Assembly: GCA_963799395.1 (NCBI GenBank) | Contig: CAWCWZ010000032.1 | Location: 36,707-100,706, forward strand | Source of the DNA: Bog-752 sp963799395 | GTDB taxonomy: Bacteria > Actinomycetota > Thermoleophilia > UBA2241 | Reading direction: 5' to 3' | DNA length: 64,000 nt | In this document: positions 16,379-24,476 of the stretch, piece after piece | Layout of the letters: each line of letters begins with the position of its first letter | How positions within the stretch are numbered: position 1 is the first letter of the stretch | The notes under the pieces: model-generated | Told to the model about the DNA's origin: nothing | Databases searched by the model: none | What the model saw: only the letters and a program-made list of their open reading frames with translations | Position numbers and translations under genes: made by a program

Positions 16379-17254
16379 CTACGACCTGTCGGTGAGGCGC
16401 CGCCGGGCCTCGGCATACTTGGCGGCCGTCTTGTCGACGATCTCAAACGGCAGCTCGGGCCCGGGCGCCTTCTTGTCCCAGTCGAGCGTCTCGAGATAGT
16501 CGCGCACGAACTGCTTGTCGAAGCTCGGCTGGGAGTGTCCCGGCTCGTAACCGTCGACCGGCCAGAACCGCGACGAGTCGGGGGTGAGCGCTTCGTCGAT
16601 CAGGATGAGCTCACCCTCCAACAGGCCGAACTCGAACTTCGTGTCGGCGATGATGATGCCGCGCTCCAGAGCATACGCCACGCCGAACTCGTACAGGGCG
16701 ACGGCCGCGTCGCGCACGCGGGCCGCCATCGCGGCGCCGATCAGGTCGGCGACCGCCTCGAACGAGATGTTCTCGTCGTGGGTGCCGATCGCCCCCTTGG
16801 TCGACGGCGCGAAGATCGTCTCGGGCAGCCGGCTGCCGTCGACGAGACCGGCCGGCAGCTCGATGCCGCAGACCGAGCCGGTGCGCGCGTAGTCCTTCAG
16901 GCCGGAGCCGGTGAGGTAGCCGCGCACGATCGCTTCGACCGGCAGCGCCTCGCAACGGCGGACCGCCACCGAACGGCCCTGGAGGTGCTCCTTGGCGGGC
17001 CTGCCGGCGAACGGCTCGGGGTCGACCACATGATTGGCGATGATGTCGCGGGTGCGCTCGAACCAGAAGTTGGAGAGCTGGGTGAGGACCTCGCCCTTGC
17101 CGGGGATGGGCGTCGGCAGGATCACGTCGAACGCCGAGATGCGGTCGGTAGCGACGATCACCAGCGTGTCGTCGCCGAGGGCGTAGACGTCGCGGACCTT
17201 GCCGCGACTGACGAGCTCCAGGTCGGTCTCGTTGGTCTCGTAGAGCGCCTTCAC
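16379..17254 (-). CDS. purC: Phosphoribosylaminoimidazole-succinocarboxamide (SAICAR) synthase
   Basis: 291 residues. PurC joins CAIR and aspartate with ATP in the purine pathway. Visible motifs are RGKVRDVYAL, TDRISAFDVILPTPIPGKG, the VEAIVRGYLTGSG signature, FAPSTKGAIGTHDENI, IADTKFEFG and DEALTPDSSRFWP. It follows the PEPCK-like gene by 24 nt on the same strand. Confidence 0.97.
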   Translation of the reverse strand: MKALYETNETDLELVSRGKVRDVYALGDDTLVIVATDRISAFDVILPTPIPGKGEVLTQLSNFWFERTRDIIANHVVDPEPFAGRPAKEHLQGRSVAVRRCEALPVEAIVRGYLTGSGLKDYARTGSVCGIELPAGLVDGSRLPETIFAPSTKGAIGTHDENISFEAVADLIGAAMAARVRDAAVALYEFGVAYALERGIIIADTKFEFGLLEGELILIDEALTPDSSRFWPVDGYEPGHSQPSFDKQFVRDYLETLDWDKKAPGPELPFEIVDKTAAKYAEARRRLTDRS

Positions 17255-17278
17255 GTACGTGCCTCCCCTTTCGCGGTC

Positions 17279-19093
17279 TCAGGCGATCAGCTCGAGCAGC
17301 GCCGCGGCGGCGGCGCGCGGTCCCCGGCTTTCGAAGCCCGGCAGGGCGAGTCTCGTGCGCAGCTGGCCGACGAACGCGCCGCTTTCGAAGACCGCCGCGA
17401 AGGTGCGCTCGGCCAGCGCGTCGTGCTGCTCCCGCCGCTGCGCCGGGCCGAAGATGTTGGCGAAGTAGTTGGCCACGAGGCCGCTCGACGAGGTCGTGCC
17501 CTTGGACAGGGCGCGGCCGTCGCGAAAGACGGCGAGGGCGGCGCCCGGGTCGGCGAAGCGCTCGACGATGGGGTGGGCATCGTCGACCGGCTCGAAGTTG
17601 TTGGCGTAGAGCAGCACGTCGACCGGTTCGCCGCGCTGCACGTCGTCGAGGGTAGTGACCGGCAACACGACCCGGGCGTTGACCTTCTGCGGGCTCATGA
17701 TGATCGCCCGGTCGATCTGGCCGATAGCATAGCCCTGCTGCAGGTCGTCGAGTCGCACGAAGGCGCCGATCTCGGTGCCGTAGCCCAGCACGCGCGAGCG
17801 GCCGTCGCGCTCGACCACCTCGAGGGCGCCCATGTCGTCGGCGACGATGGCGAGCTCGGCGACCCGACCGCCCGCGTCGAGACGGAGCGCCTCGAGAGTC
17901 TCCGACTTGCCGGTCGCCGTGTCGCCGACGAGCAGCACGCCGGCCGCCGCGCCGCCCGGCAGCACGAGCCTCGTGAAGGCGCCGTGATAGGGCATGAGGC
18001 CGCGCTTCATGGCCGCCACGTTGTGCAGCGTAAGGATCATCTTCTTGAGGTAGCCGAAGTAGGCGAAGCGATCGTCGAGCGGCAGCGCTCCGACCAGCAG
18101 GCCGTGGGCCACGTCGTCGAAGAACACGGTGGGCTCAGAGCCGAAGCGCGCCAGGGCGTCGGCGGGGGCACCGTAGAGCAGCACGGCGTCGGGTCCGCGC
18201 GCCACCTGCTCCGCGCCGGCGAGCTCGAACAGGTTGGAGAGCGAGAGACCGAGGCCGAAGAAGCGCTGTTCGACGTAGACGAACACTACGAGGCGGCCGA
18301 CGATCGCCGGGTAGCAGAGCCAGCGGTCGGGGTCGAGCCGCATGCCGGCGAGCGGGTCGTCGGTCACCTCGGCGAAGATGCCGGAGCGGGTGTTCGCCGG
18401 CGGGTCGAGGATCAGCGGCGGGTACATGAGCACGCGGGTCACGAACGGGATGCCGTCGAGCAGCGCGGCATAGCCGCCCGGCACGGGCCAGGGCCGCGGC
18501 GCGACGATGACGCCGAGCTCGGCGCCGGCGTGCACCTGCCGGTAGACGAGCGGATGGGCGCCGGTGACGTTCTCGGCGACGTCGCGATACAGGTCGCGCA
18601 CGAGCGCCGCCAGCGCTTCGAGACTCGCGTTGAAGGCCCGGTAGGCGCCGCCGCCGTGGGCGACCGGCCCGGCCGCGGCGTGCTCGACGAGGAAGCGGTC
18701 GAAACCCCGCCAGTAGTCGTAGAGCCCTTCGACGAACCGGTGCAGCGCCGGGCGTCGTTCGAGCAGCGGCGCATGCTCGCGCGACCCCCGGGCGATGCGT
18801 TCGAGAGGGTTGTGGGCGAGCAGACGCAGCAGATCGACCAGCGTCGCGCCCGCCGCCGGCCTCTCGCCGTCGATGCCGAGGGCGTCGAGCAGCGGCGCGT
18901 CGTGGGCCGCCAGATGGGCCAGGTAGAGGGCGACGAGACGTTCGAAGGCCTTGCTCTCGACTACTTCGCGGGTGCTCGTGCAGACGGCGCCCTGAGCGTG
19001 CAGGACGAGCTGGCCGGGGTCTTCGTCGAGGCGCAGCAGCGGCACGCCGGTTCCTTCCTGGACTGCCCTGGGGGCGAGCCCTCTACCTGTCAC
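17279..19093 (-). CDS. PEPCK / HPr-kinase superfamily P-loop protein of unknown function
   Basis: 604 residues. The centre has a P-loop VLLVGDTATGKSETLEAL, whose GKSE ending is typical of HPr kinase/PEP carboxykinase folds, followed by AIVADDMGALEVVERDG. The C-terminal part (MSPQKVNARVVLPVT, LLYANNFEPVDDAHPIV, SGLVANYFANIFGPAQ) resembles the tail of PEPCK-like proteins. The first 300 residues are unfamiliar. It could be a divergent GTP/ATP-dependent carboxykinase or a protein kinase; I would not assign a reaction. Positioned between a UbiA-like gene (25 nt upstream) and purC. Confidence 0.7.
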   Translation of the reverse strand: MTGRGLAPRAVQEGTGVPLLRLDEDPGQLVLHAQGAVCTSTREVVESKAFERLVALYLAHLAAHDAPLLDALGIDGERPAAGATLVDLLRLLAHNPLERIARGSREHAPLLERRPALHRFVEGLYDYWRGFDRFLVEHAAAGPVAHGGGAYRAFNASLEALAALVRDLYRDVAENVTGAHPLVYRQVHAGAELGVIVAPRPWPVPGGYAALLDGIPFVTRVLMYPPLILDPPANTRSGIFAEVTDDPLAGMRLDPDRWLCYPAIVGRLVVFVYVEQRFFGLGLSLSNLFELAGAEQVARGPDAVLLYGAPADALARFGSEPTVFFDDVAHGLLVGALPLDDRFAYFGYLKKMILTLHNVAAMKRGLMPYHGAFTRLVLPGGAAAGVLLVGDTATGKSETLEALRLDAGGRVAELAIVADDMGALEVVERDGRSRVLGYGTEIGAFVRLDDLQQGYAIGQIDRAIIMSPQKVNARVVLPVTTLDDVQRGEPVDVLLYANNFEPVDDAHPIVERFADPGAALAVFRDGRALSKGTTSSSGLVANYFANIFGPAQRREQHDALAERTFAAVFESGAFVGQLRTRLALPGFESRGPRAAAAALLELIA

Positions 19094-19118
19094 CAGACAC
19101 TACCACGCCGACCGCCGG

Positions 19119-20037
19119 TCAGAGCGTTCGCGCGAGGGCCGGCAGGAGCGCCACGAGCAGAACCGCCGCCGGATAGAGACTCACGCGGTCGACGTACGCT
19201 GCCGCCTCGGCGCTCGTCGGCTCGTGCCACAGCTTCGCCCCGGGCCAGGCCACTACGAACACCCCGGCCACGAGAGCGAGGTCGTTGAGCGGGCCGCCGG
19301 TCATGGGCAGCGTCACGGTGGCGGCGAGAGCGGCAAACCCGACGACGCAGGCGGCGCGAGCCGCCACCAGAGGACCGTAGACGGTGGCGACGGTGGTCAC
19401 GCCCCGGAGGCGGTCGGCCTCGACGTCGACCAGGCCGCGGGCGATGTCGCGGCCTCCGATCTCCCACAGCGCGAGGAACCCGAAGACGGTCAGCGCCCTC
19501 GGCGAGAGCGGCGCGACGGCCGCCCAGCCGGCGAGACCGCCGAACCCGACCAGCGCGCCGGCCGCGACCGTCCTCCAGGCCGTCACCGAGCGCAGCACGC
19601 CGTAGACGACGTCGAGGGCCACGGCCGCGCCGAAGCACAGCAGGCACACGGGAGAAAGCGTGGCGGCGAGCGCCGCGGCGAGCGCGACCAGCGACAGCGC
19701 CCATACCAAAGACAGGCGCCGGCCGCGGGCGAGCCGGCGGCGGCGGCCGACGCCGCCGACGCCGCCCCGGACCTCTCCGGCCGCGACGATCCGCAGGCCG
19801 GCGGCAGCGTGCCGCTCGAGCACGTCCTTCAGCGAGACAATGGCACGAGAACCGGTGGTCGCAGCGACCGCGCCGATGAGCGCGACGCGCAGCGAGGGAA
19901 GAGCGCCGAGAGCGAGCACGGCGCCCAGGGCGGGCGGAGCGACCGACAGAAGGGTTCTGCAGGGCGTGCGACGAGTCGACCAGGGCGGCGACACGCCCCG
20001 CGTCGTGACGTTCGACGACGTCGTGCTGTTCGGCCAC
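19119..20037 (-). CDS. UbiA-superfamily membrane prenyltransferase-like protein, apparent +1 indel near 19953
   Basis: 305 residues after removing one C from AACCCTT on the coding strand near 19952-19954 (HALQN then LLSVAPPALGAVLALGALPSL). Several hydrophobic helices fit the UbiA fold, and RDIARGLVDVEADRLRGVTTVATVYG matches the second Asp-rich motif. Where UbiA enzymes have the first motif (NxxxD or NPRT type) this protein has SLKDVLERHAAAGLR, so prenyl-diphosphate binding may be altered. A role in quinone or lipid synthesis is possible but not supported by neighbours. GTG start. Confidence 0.72.
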
Positions 20038-20185
20038 GGCAGCCGTTCGGCGAGCGATGGTCGGTCCTTTCGTTCGGAGATACCCGGCAGGATACCCGAA
20101 CGGCCACCGAGATTCCCGTTCGCTTGCCGGGACGGGCGGACCGCACGCGAATGGACCGGTGCGGGCGAGCGCGCCGGGGCGAGAA

Positions 20186-20229
20186 GGGGGGCGCGGGCGG
20201 CGGGCTTTCGCCCGCCGCCCGCGCCCCCC
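20186..20229 (-). terminator. Intrinsic terminator-like hairpin after the SOD gene
   Basis: A perfect 20-bp GC stem (20186-20205 with 20210-20229) with a 4-nt loop, 10 nt downstream of the SOD stop. It separates the redox cluster from the ubiA gene further along the same strand. Confidence 0.8.
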
Positions 20230-20239
20230 GACCGTCTCG

Positions 20240-20833
20240 TCAGCCGGCGACGTTGCGGGCCGCGAACTCCCAGTTCACCAGGCTGTCGCAGAACGCCTGG
20301 ACGAAGTCGGGACGGCGGTTCTGGAAGTCGAGGTAGTAGGCGTGCTCCCACACGTCGCAGGTCAGCAGCGGCTTGACCGGCGGGACCGGCATCTCGGCGT
20401 TGGCGGTGGTGACGATCTTCAGGGCGCCGGCATCGTCGACCAGCCAGGCCCAGCCGCTGCCGAACCGGCCGACGGCCGCCGCTTTGAACTGCTCGACGAA
20501 GGCGGCGAGCCCGCCGAAGGTGGCTCCGATCCTGTCGGCCAGGGCGCCGCTCGGGACGCCGCCGCCGCCCGGCTTCATGGACTGCCAGAAGAAGCTGTGG
20601 TTCCAGACCTGGGCCGCGTTGTTGAACACCCCCGCCCTGGCCGGGTCGCCGGCCACCGCGCCGATGATCTCCTCGAGGCCGCGGCCGTCGAGATCGGTGC
20701 CGGCCACGAGCTTGTTCAGGTTGTCGACGTAGGCCCGGTGGTGCTTGCCGTAGTGAAAGCTGATCGTACGGGCCGACGTGACCGGCTCGAGCGCGTCCTC
20801 GGCCCAGGGCAGAGGCGGCAGTTCAACGGCCAT
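20240..20833 (-). CDS. sod: Fe/Mn superoxide dismutase
   Basis: 197 residues. It removes superoxide in the cytoplasm. Metal ligands are visible in order: FHYGKHHRAYVDNLN (His), AAQVWNHSFFW (His), and the C-terminal DVWEHAYYLDFQNRRPDFVQAF (Asp, His). GSGWAWLV is also present. Iron and manganese types are not separable here. Last gene of the redox cluster; the gap of 87 nt upstream may allow separate expression. Confidence 0.96.
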   Translation of the reverse strand: MAVELPPLPWAEDALEPVTSARTISFHYGKHHRAYVDNLNKLVAGTDLDGRGLEEIIGAVAGDPARAGVFNNAAQVWNHSFFWQSMKPGGGGVPSGALADRIGATFGGLAAFVEQFKAAAVGRFGSGWAWLVDDAGALKIVTTANAEMPVPPVKPLLTCDVWEHAYYLDFQNRRPDFVQAFCDSLVNWEFAARNVAG

Positions 20834-20920
20834 GTTCTCCCTCCTTTTCGCTTGCTTTGCGAACGAACTGCGGCGACGCAGGCGCCCGCGCCGGGGCGCC
20901 GCCGTCGCGAACGACGACCG

Positions 20921-21308
20921 CTAGACGTCGACCTCGATCGCCTCGCCGGTCACCCGGACCGGCCAGGTGGCGAGGCCTTCGACGCGGATCTTGCGCTGCA
21001 ACCGCTGCTCGACGTCGAGCGCGCGCCGGGCGGACGCCGGCAGCGGCTCGGCGCCGAAGTAGCGGTCGAGCGGGTAGGCGAGGACCGTGCCGTCGCGCAC
21101 GTCGAACTGCGCGAAGTGCAACGGGCAGGTGAGCACGAAGCCCGACAGTGCGCCCTGGTCGAGCGGCGCGTTCATGTGGCCGCAACGCCGGCCGACGGCG
21201 TAGAACGTACCGTCGCAGTTGGCGAGCGTCGCCTGGACGCCGCCGAGCTTCACGAACTTCAGGCCGCCGACGCGCGACGTCGCTCACCCTGGCGACTTCA
21301 GTCCACAC
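20921..21308 (-). CDS. Rieske-type [2Fe-2S] ferredoxin-like protein, apparent +1 indel near 21275
   Basis: 128 residues after removing one base near 21271-21278, which joins MWTEVARVSDV to GGLKFVKLGGVQATLANC. The Rieske cluster site is RCGHMNAPLDQG and LTCPLHFAQFDV (two Cys, two His). It has no oxygenase domain and no membrane segment, so it is a soluble electron carrier. It follows the FTR-like gene by 6 nt in a tight cluster, suggesting it exchanges electrons with that protein. Confidence 0.88.
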
Positions 21309-21314
21309 GGCGCC

Positions 21315-21653
21315 TCACCCCTCGAGCCCGAGCTCGCTCGCGGCGATCTGCGGCAGGGCGGCGGGGTCGGTCACGTCGGTGTGGACGAAGAGTCCGCACC
21401 AGCAGCGCCGCATGGCGTCGAAGTGCGCCCGGTGATAGGGGATGCACGGGCAGACGATCTTCATGTCGTGGTCGCGCTCGCGGGTGCGGACCTGGCAGGG
21501 GCAGTACGGCGCCCCCTTGGTCTCTTCGAGCACCGCCTCCTGTTCGAGCAGAAAGTCGGCGAGCTCGCGGTCGGGGGTGAACTTGTAGCCCATCGCCCCG
21601 ACGAGCGGCGCGAAGAACTCGCGCAGCACGGCTGTCCGCGCTTCGTGGCCCAT
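21315..21653 (-). CDS. Ferredoxin-thioredoxin reductase catalytic-subunit-like iron-sulfur disulfide reductase
   Basis: 112 residues. Three cysteine pairs in the order CPCQV, CPCIPYHRAHFD and RCWCGLFVH reproduce the pattern of the FTR catalytic (beta) chain, which binds a 4Fe-4S cluster next to a redox-active disulfide and passes ferredoxin electrons to thioredoxin-like proteins. The partner FTR alpha chain is not nearby, as in other non-photosynthetic homologues. Its ATG overlaps the glutaredoxin stop, so the two are made together; the glutaredoxin is the natural candidate acceptor. Confidence 0.9.
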   Translation of the reverse strand: MGHEARTAVLREFFAPLVGAMGYKFTPDRELADFLLEQEAVLEETKGAPYCPCQVRTRERDHDMKIVCPCIPYHRAHFDAMRRCWCGLFVHTDVTDPAALPQIAASELGLEG

Positions 21654-21910
21654 CAGGTCTCGATCCCCAGGAGCTGCGCGTACCGCTCGGGCGCGTAGCC
21701 GACGATCACCTCGGCGCCGATCTTCACCACGGGATAGGCGCGCGAACCGGAGAGCTCGAAGGCCTCGCCGGCCAGGCGGTCGCCCTCGTCGTCGTCGACC
21801 AGATCGAGGTCGACGGCTTCGAAGACGACGCCGTTCTCCTCGAAGTACTGCTTGGCCTTGCGACACCAGGGACAGGTGCTCAGGGCGTAGACGAACACCG
21901 GGTCGCTCAC
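21653..21910 (-). CDS. Glutaredoxin / thioredoxin-fold protein with CPWC active site
   Basis: 85 residues: FVYALSTCPWCRKAKQYF carries the CxxC active site, SRAYPVVKIG is the cis-Pro loop and IVGYAPERY the family end. Starts with GTG 12 nt after the second Rieske gene and overlaps the FTR-like gene (TGATG). It probably receives electrons from the FTR-like protein to reduce protein disulfides. Confidence 0.92.
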   Translation of the reverse strand: MSDPVFVYALSTCPWCRKAKQYFEENGVVFEAVDLDLVDDDEGDRLAGEAFELSGSRAYPVVKIGAEVIVGYAPERYAQLLGIET

Positions 21911-21922
21911 GCTTCCTCCTCG

Positions 21923-22282
21923 CTAGAGCTCGACGAAGATCTCGCCGTCGGCCACGCGCACGGGGTAGGTCGGGATGGAGATCTCGGGCGCCTCGACGAA
22001 GGCGCCGGTGCGCACGTCGAACCGCCAGTCGTGGCACGGGCAGGTGATGACGAACGCCTCGCGGGCGCCGGCTTCGAGCGGGCAGGCCATGTGAGCGCAG
22101 CGGTTGGCCACCGCGTAGAGCGCCCCACCGGCCTCGACGAGCAGCAGGCCGAGCCCGCGCGGGTAGACGGGCAGCATGCCGCCCTCGGGCACCGCGCCCT
22201 CGTCCGCCACCTTGATCCAGGAGTCTGTCAAACGGTCCTCCTCGCCCGCCGGACGCACGACCGGCGTCCGCGATCCGGACAC
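21923..22282 (-). CDS. Rieske-type [2Fe-2S] ferredoxin-like protein (second copy)
   Basis: 119 residues with RCAHMACPLEAG and ITCPCHDWRFDVRTG, the two Cys-x-His / Cys-x-x-His elements of a Rieske cluster. An N-terminal extension of ~18 polar residues precedes the domain (SWIKVADEGAVPEGG); a later start is possible. Diverged from the other Rieske protein in the cluster, so not a recent duplicate. Confidence 0.9.
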   Translation of the reverse strand: MSGSRTPVVRPAGEEDRLTDSWIKVADEGAVPEGGMLPVYPRGLGLLLVEAGGALYAVANRCAHMACPLEAGAREAFVITCPCHDWRFDVRTGAFVEAPEISIPTYPVRVADGEIFVEL

Positions 22283-22339
22283 GACCTTACCACGCTCCAG
22301 CGGGGCGTTGCGCCGTTCGCGGCGGGCGCCGCCGGGGCG

Positions 22340-22843
22340 CTACCAGCGCTCGTGGTGGATACGCTCACGATCGTAGCGGTCGGCCGGCGCCTTGCTCTCG
22401 GCGGGGTGGCCGACGGGCACCACGGCGAAGGGGATCACCTCGTCGGGGATGCCCAGCAGCCGCCGCAAGCCCCGCACCCGCTCGTCGAGCGGGTAGACGC
22501 CCAGCCACACGGCGCCCAGGCCGAGCCGCACCGCCTCGATCAGGATGTTCTCGACCGCCGCGGCGCAGTCCTGGACCCAGTACTGCGGCCAGCGCTGACC
22601 CTCTTCGACCCCGCACACGACGATGGCGAGCGGCGCCTGCTCGAGCATGCGTGCGTAGGGGTGCACCGAGGGGATCTCGGCGAGGGTGGCCCGGTCGGTC
22701 ACGACGACGAACCGCCACGGCTGCTGGTTGCCGGCCGAGGGCGCCGCCATGGCGGCCCGCAGCAGGCGCTCGACCTGCTCGCCCTCGACCGGCTCGGCCG
22801 TGTAGGCGCGGATGCTGCGGCGGGCAAGGACGGGGTCGTCCAT
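22340..22843 (-). CDS. Nitroreductase-family flavoprotein
   Basis: 167 residues. RRSIRAYTAEPVE, AAMAAPSAGNQQPWRFVVVTD, the central VQDCAAAVENILIEAVRLGLGAVWLGVYP and VPVGHPAESK are the standard FMN/NAD(P)H nitroreductase pattern. The ATG at 22843 (7 nt after AGGAGG) is preferred over the adjacent GTG at 22846. First gene of the redox cluster, possibly a source or sink of electrons for the Rieske and FTR-like proteins. Confidence 0.9.
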   Translation of the reverse strand: MDDPVLARRSIRAYTAEPVEGEQVERLLRAAMAAPSAGNQQPWRFVVVTDRATLAEIPSVHPYARMLEQAPLAIVVCGVEEGQRWPQYWVQDCAAAVENILIEAVRLGLGAVWLGVYPLDERVRGLRRLLGIPDEVIPFAVVPVGHPAESKAPADRYDRERIHHERW

Positions 22844-23001
22844 CACGTTCCTCCTGCTGACGCGGCCGGGTCCCGACGGGGCGGGGGTCCCGAGGGGCGG
22901 TCCCGACGGGGCCGGACAGCGATCGTATCAGGCGCGCGCCGCGCGCCGCTTGCCGTCGTGGACGAAAGCGCCGGTCGAGGCTCGCCGACCGGCCGCGCCA
23001 G

Positions 23002-23030
23002 TTGAGTTCGGGCCGCCCTGACAGTAGTAT
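23002..23030 (+). promoter_or_regulatory. Promoter of the FAD oxidoreductase-purA unit
   Basis: TTGAGT (23002-23007) and TAGTAT (23025-23030) with 17-nt spacing. Just downstream (23035-23058) is a near-palindrome AAAGGGACGTTCCTTT followed by a T-rich run in the leader, which could be an operator or a weak attenuator. Confidence 0.65.
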
Positions 23031-23081
23031 CTCGAAAAGGGACGTTCCTTTTTTGTTTTCGCCTCCCCCCCGCTGTTCACC

Positions 23082-24476
23082 ATGGATCCGACTCACACAC
23101 ACTACGACTGCGTCATCGCCGGGGCCGGCCCCGCCGGCATCTTCGCCGCGCTCGAGCTGGTGCGCGGCAACGGCAGTTCGCGTGCTGCTGCTCGAACAGG
23201 GCCCCGACATCGACCGGCGCGTGTGCCCGGCGCGCGACACGGGCGTGTGCGCCAACTGCTCGCCGTGCGACGTCACCTGCGGCTGGGGCGGCGCCGGGGC
23301 CTTCTCCGACGGCAAGCTCACGCTTTCGCCCGAGGTCGGCGGCTGGCTCGGCGAGTTCGTGCCCAGCGACGTGCTGGCCGACCTCGTGCGCTACGTCGAC
23401 GACGTCTGGATCTCCTACGGCGCCCCGGCCGAGGTCCATGGGGCGATGGGCCCCAAGGTCGAAGCCATCCGCCGCCAGGCGCTCGTCCACGGCATGACGC
23501 TCGTGGCCTCGCCGGTGCGCCACATGGGCAGCGACCGGGCGGCCGACATCCTCAAGGCGATGCGCGCCGACCTCGAGCCGCGGGTCGCCGTGCGCACCGG
23601 CACGACGGTCGAGAGCATCACCGTCCGCGACGGCGTCGCCACCGGCGTGACGTGCACCGACGGCAGCCGCTTCAGCGCCGACGCCGTGATCGTGGCGCCC
23701 GGGCGCCAGGGAGCGGCGTGGCTCGTCGAGGAGTGCCACCGTCTCGGCGTGGACGTGCGCACCAACCCGGTCGACATCGGCGTGCGGGTCGAAGTGCCGG
23801 CCGCCGTCATGGAGCCGCTGACCAGCGTGCTCTACGAGAGCAAGCTCGTCTACTACGCCCACACGTTCGACGACCCGGTGCGCACGTTCTGCATGAACCC
23901 GCACGGCGTCGTGTCGGTCGAGAACTACGGCGACGTCGTCACCGTCAACGGCCACAGCTACGCCGACGACAAGACCGAGTACACGAACTTCGCGCTCCTG
24001 GTCTCGACCGACTTCACCCAGCCGTTCGACGACCCCATCACCTACGGCAAGTCGATCGCCCGCCTCGCCAACCTGCTCGGCGAGGACATCATCGTGCAGC
24101 GCCTGGGCGATCTGCTGGCCGGCCACCGCTCCACCGCCGAGCGTCTGCGGCGCAGCACCGTGCAGCCCACGCTCAGCGGCGCGAGCCCGGGCGACCTGTC
24201 GCTTCGTCCTGCCCTTCCGCCACCTGCGCGACATCCTCGACATGCTCGAGGCGCTCGACGCCCTCGCTCCCGGAGTCAACGCCCGCGACACCCTGCTCTA
24301 CGGCGTCGAGGTCAAGTTCTACTCGGCCCGGCCGCAGCTCGACCAGGGGCTGCAGACCGAGGTGCGCAAACCTGTACGCGATCGGCGACGGCGCCGGCGT
24401 CACCCGGGGGCTCGTGCAGGCGAGCGCCTCGGGCGTGCTCGCCGCCCGGTCCATCCTGAACGGGGGGGCAAGCTGA
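23082..24476 (+). CDS. NAD(P)/FAD-dependent oxidoreductase (COG2509-like), three apparent +1 indels
   Basis: About 463 residues after removing one base at each of three sites: TT at 23177-23178, TT at 24203-24204 and AAA at 24368-24370. The corrected protein reads CVIAGAGPAGIFAALELVRG (FAD Rossmann), VLLLEQGPDIDRRVCPAR, GWGGAGAFSDGKLTLS, DAVIVAPGRQGAAW and the C-terminal NLYAIGDGAGVTRGLVQAS. Four cysteines sit in VCANCSPCDVTC. Family members are uncharacterised FAD dehydrogenases; the substrate is unknown. Its stop overlaps the purA start (TGATG), so purA translation is coupled to it. Confidence 0.85.
   Translation: MDPTHTHYDCVIAGAGPAGIFAALELVRGNGSSRAAARTGPRHRPARVPGARHGRVRQLLAVRRHLRLGRRRGLLRRQAHAFARGRRLARRVRAQRRAGRPRALRRRRLDLLRRPGRGPWGDGPQGRSHPPPGARPRHDARGLAGAPHGQRPGGRHPQGDARRPRAAGRRAHRHDGREHHRPRRRRHRRDVHRRQPLQRRRRDRGARAPGSGVARRGVPPSRRGRAHQPGRHRRAGRSAGRRHGAADQRALREQARLLRPHVRRPGAHVLHEPARRRVGRELRRRRHRQRPQLRRRQDRVHELRAPGLDRLHPAVRRPHHLRQVDRPPRQPARRGHHRAAPGRSAGRPPLHRRASAAQHRAAHAQRREPGRPVASSCPSATCATSSTCSRRSTPSLPESTPATPCSTASRSSSTRPGRSSTRGCRPRCANLYAIGDGAGVTRGLVQASASGVLAARSILNGGAS

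Noticed and set aside
16535..19288. A 917-codon open frame on the plus strand opposite purC and the PEPCK-like gene
   Set aside because: It is a mirror of high-GC coding sequence: Asp/Glu/Arg-rich, no family similarity, and fully antisense to well-supported genes. The same applies to long antisense frames at 5524-6786, 4239-5234, 45190-47937 and elsewhere.
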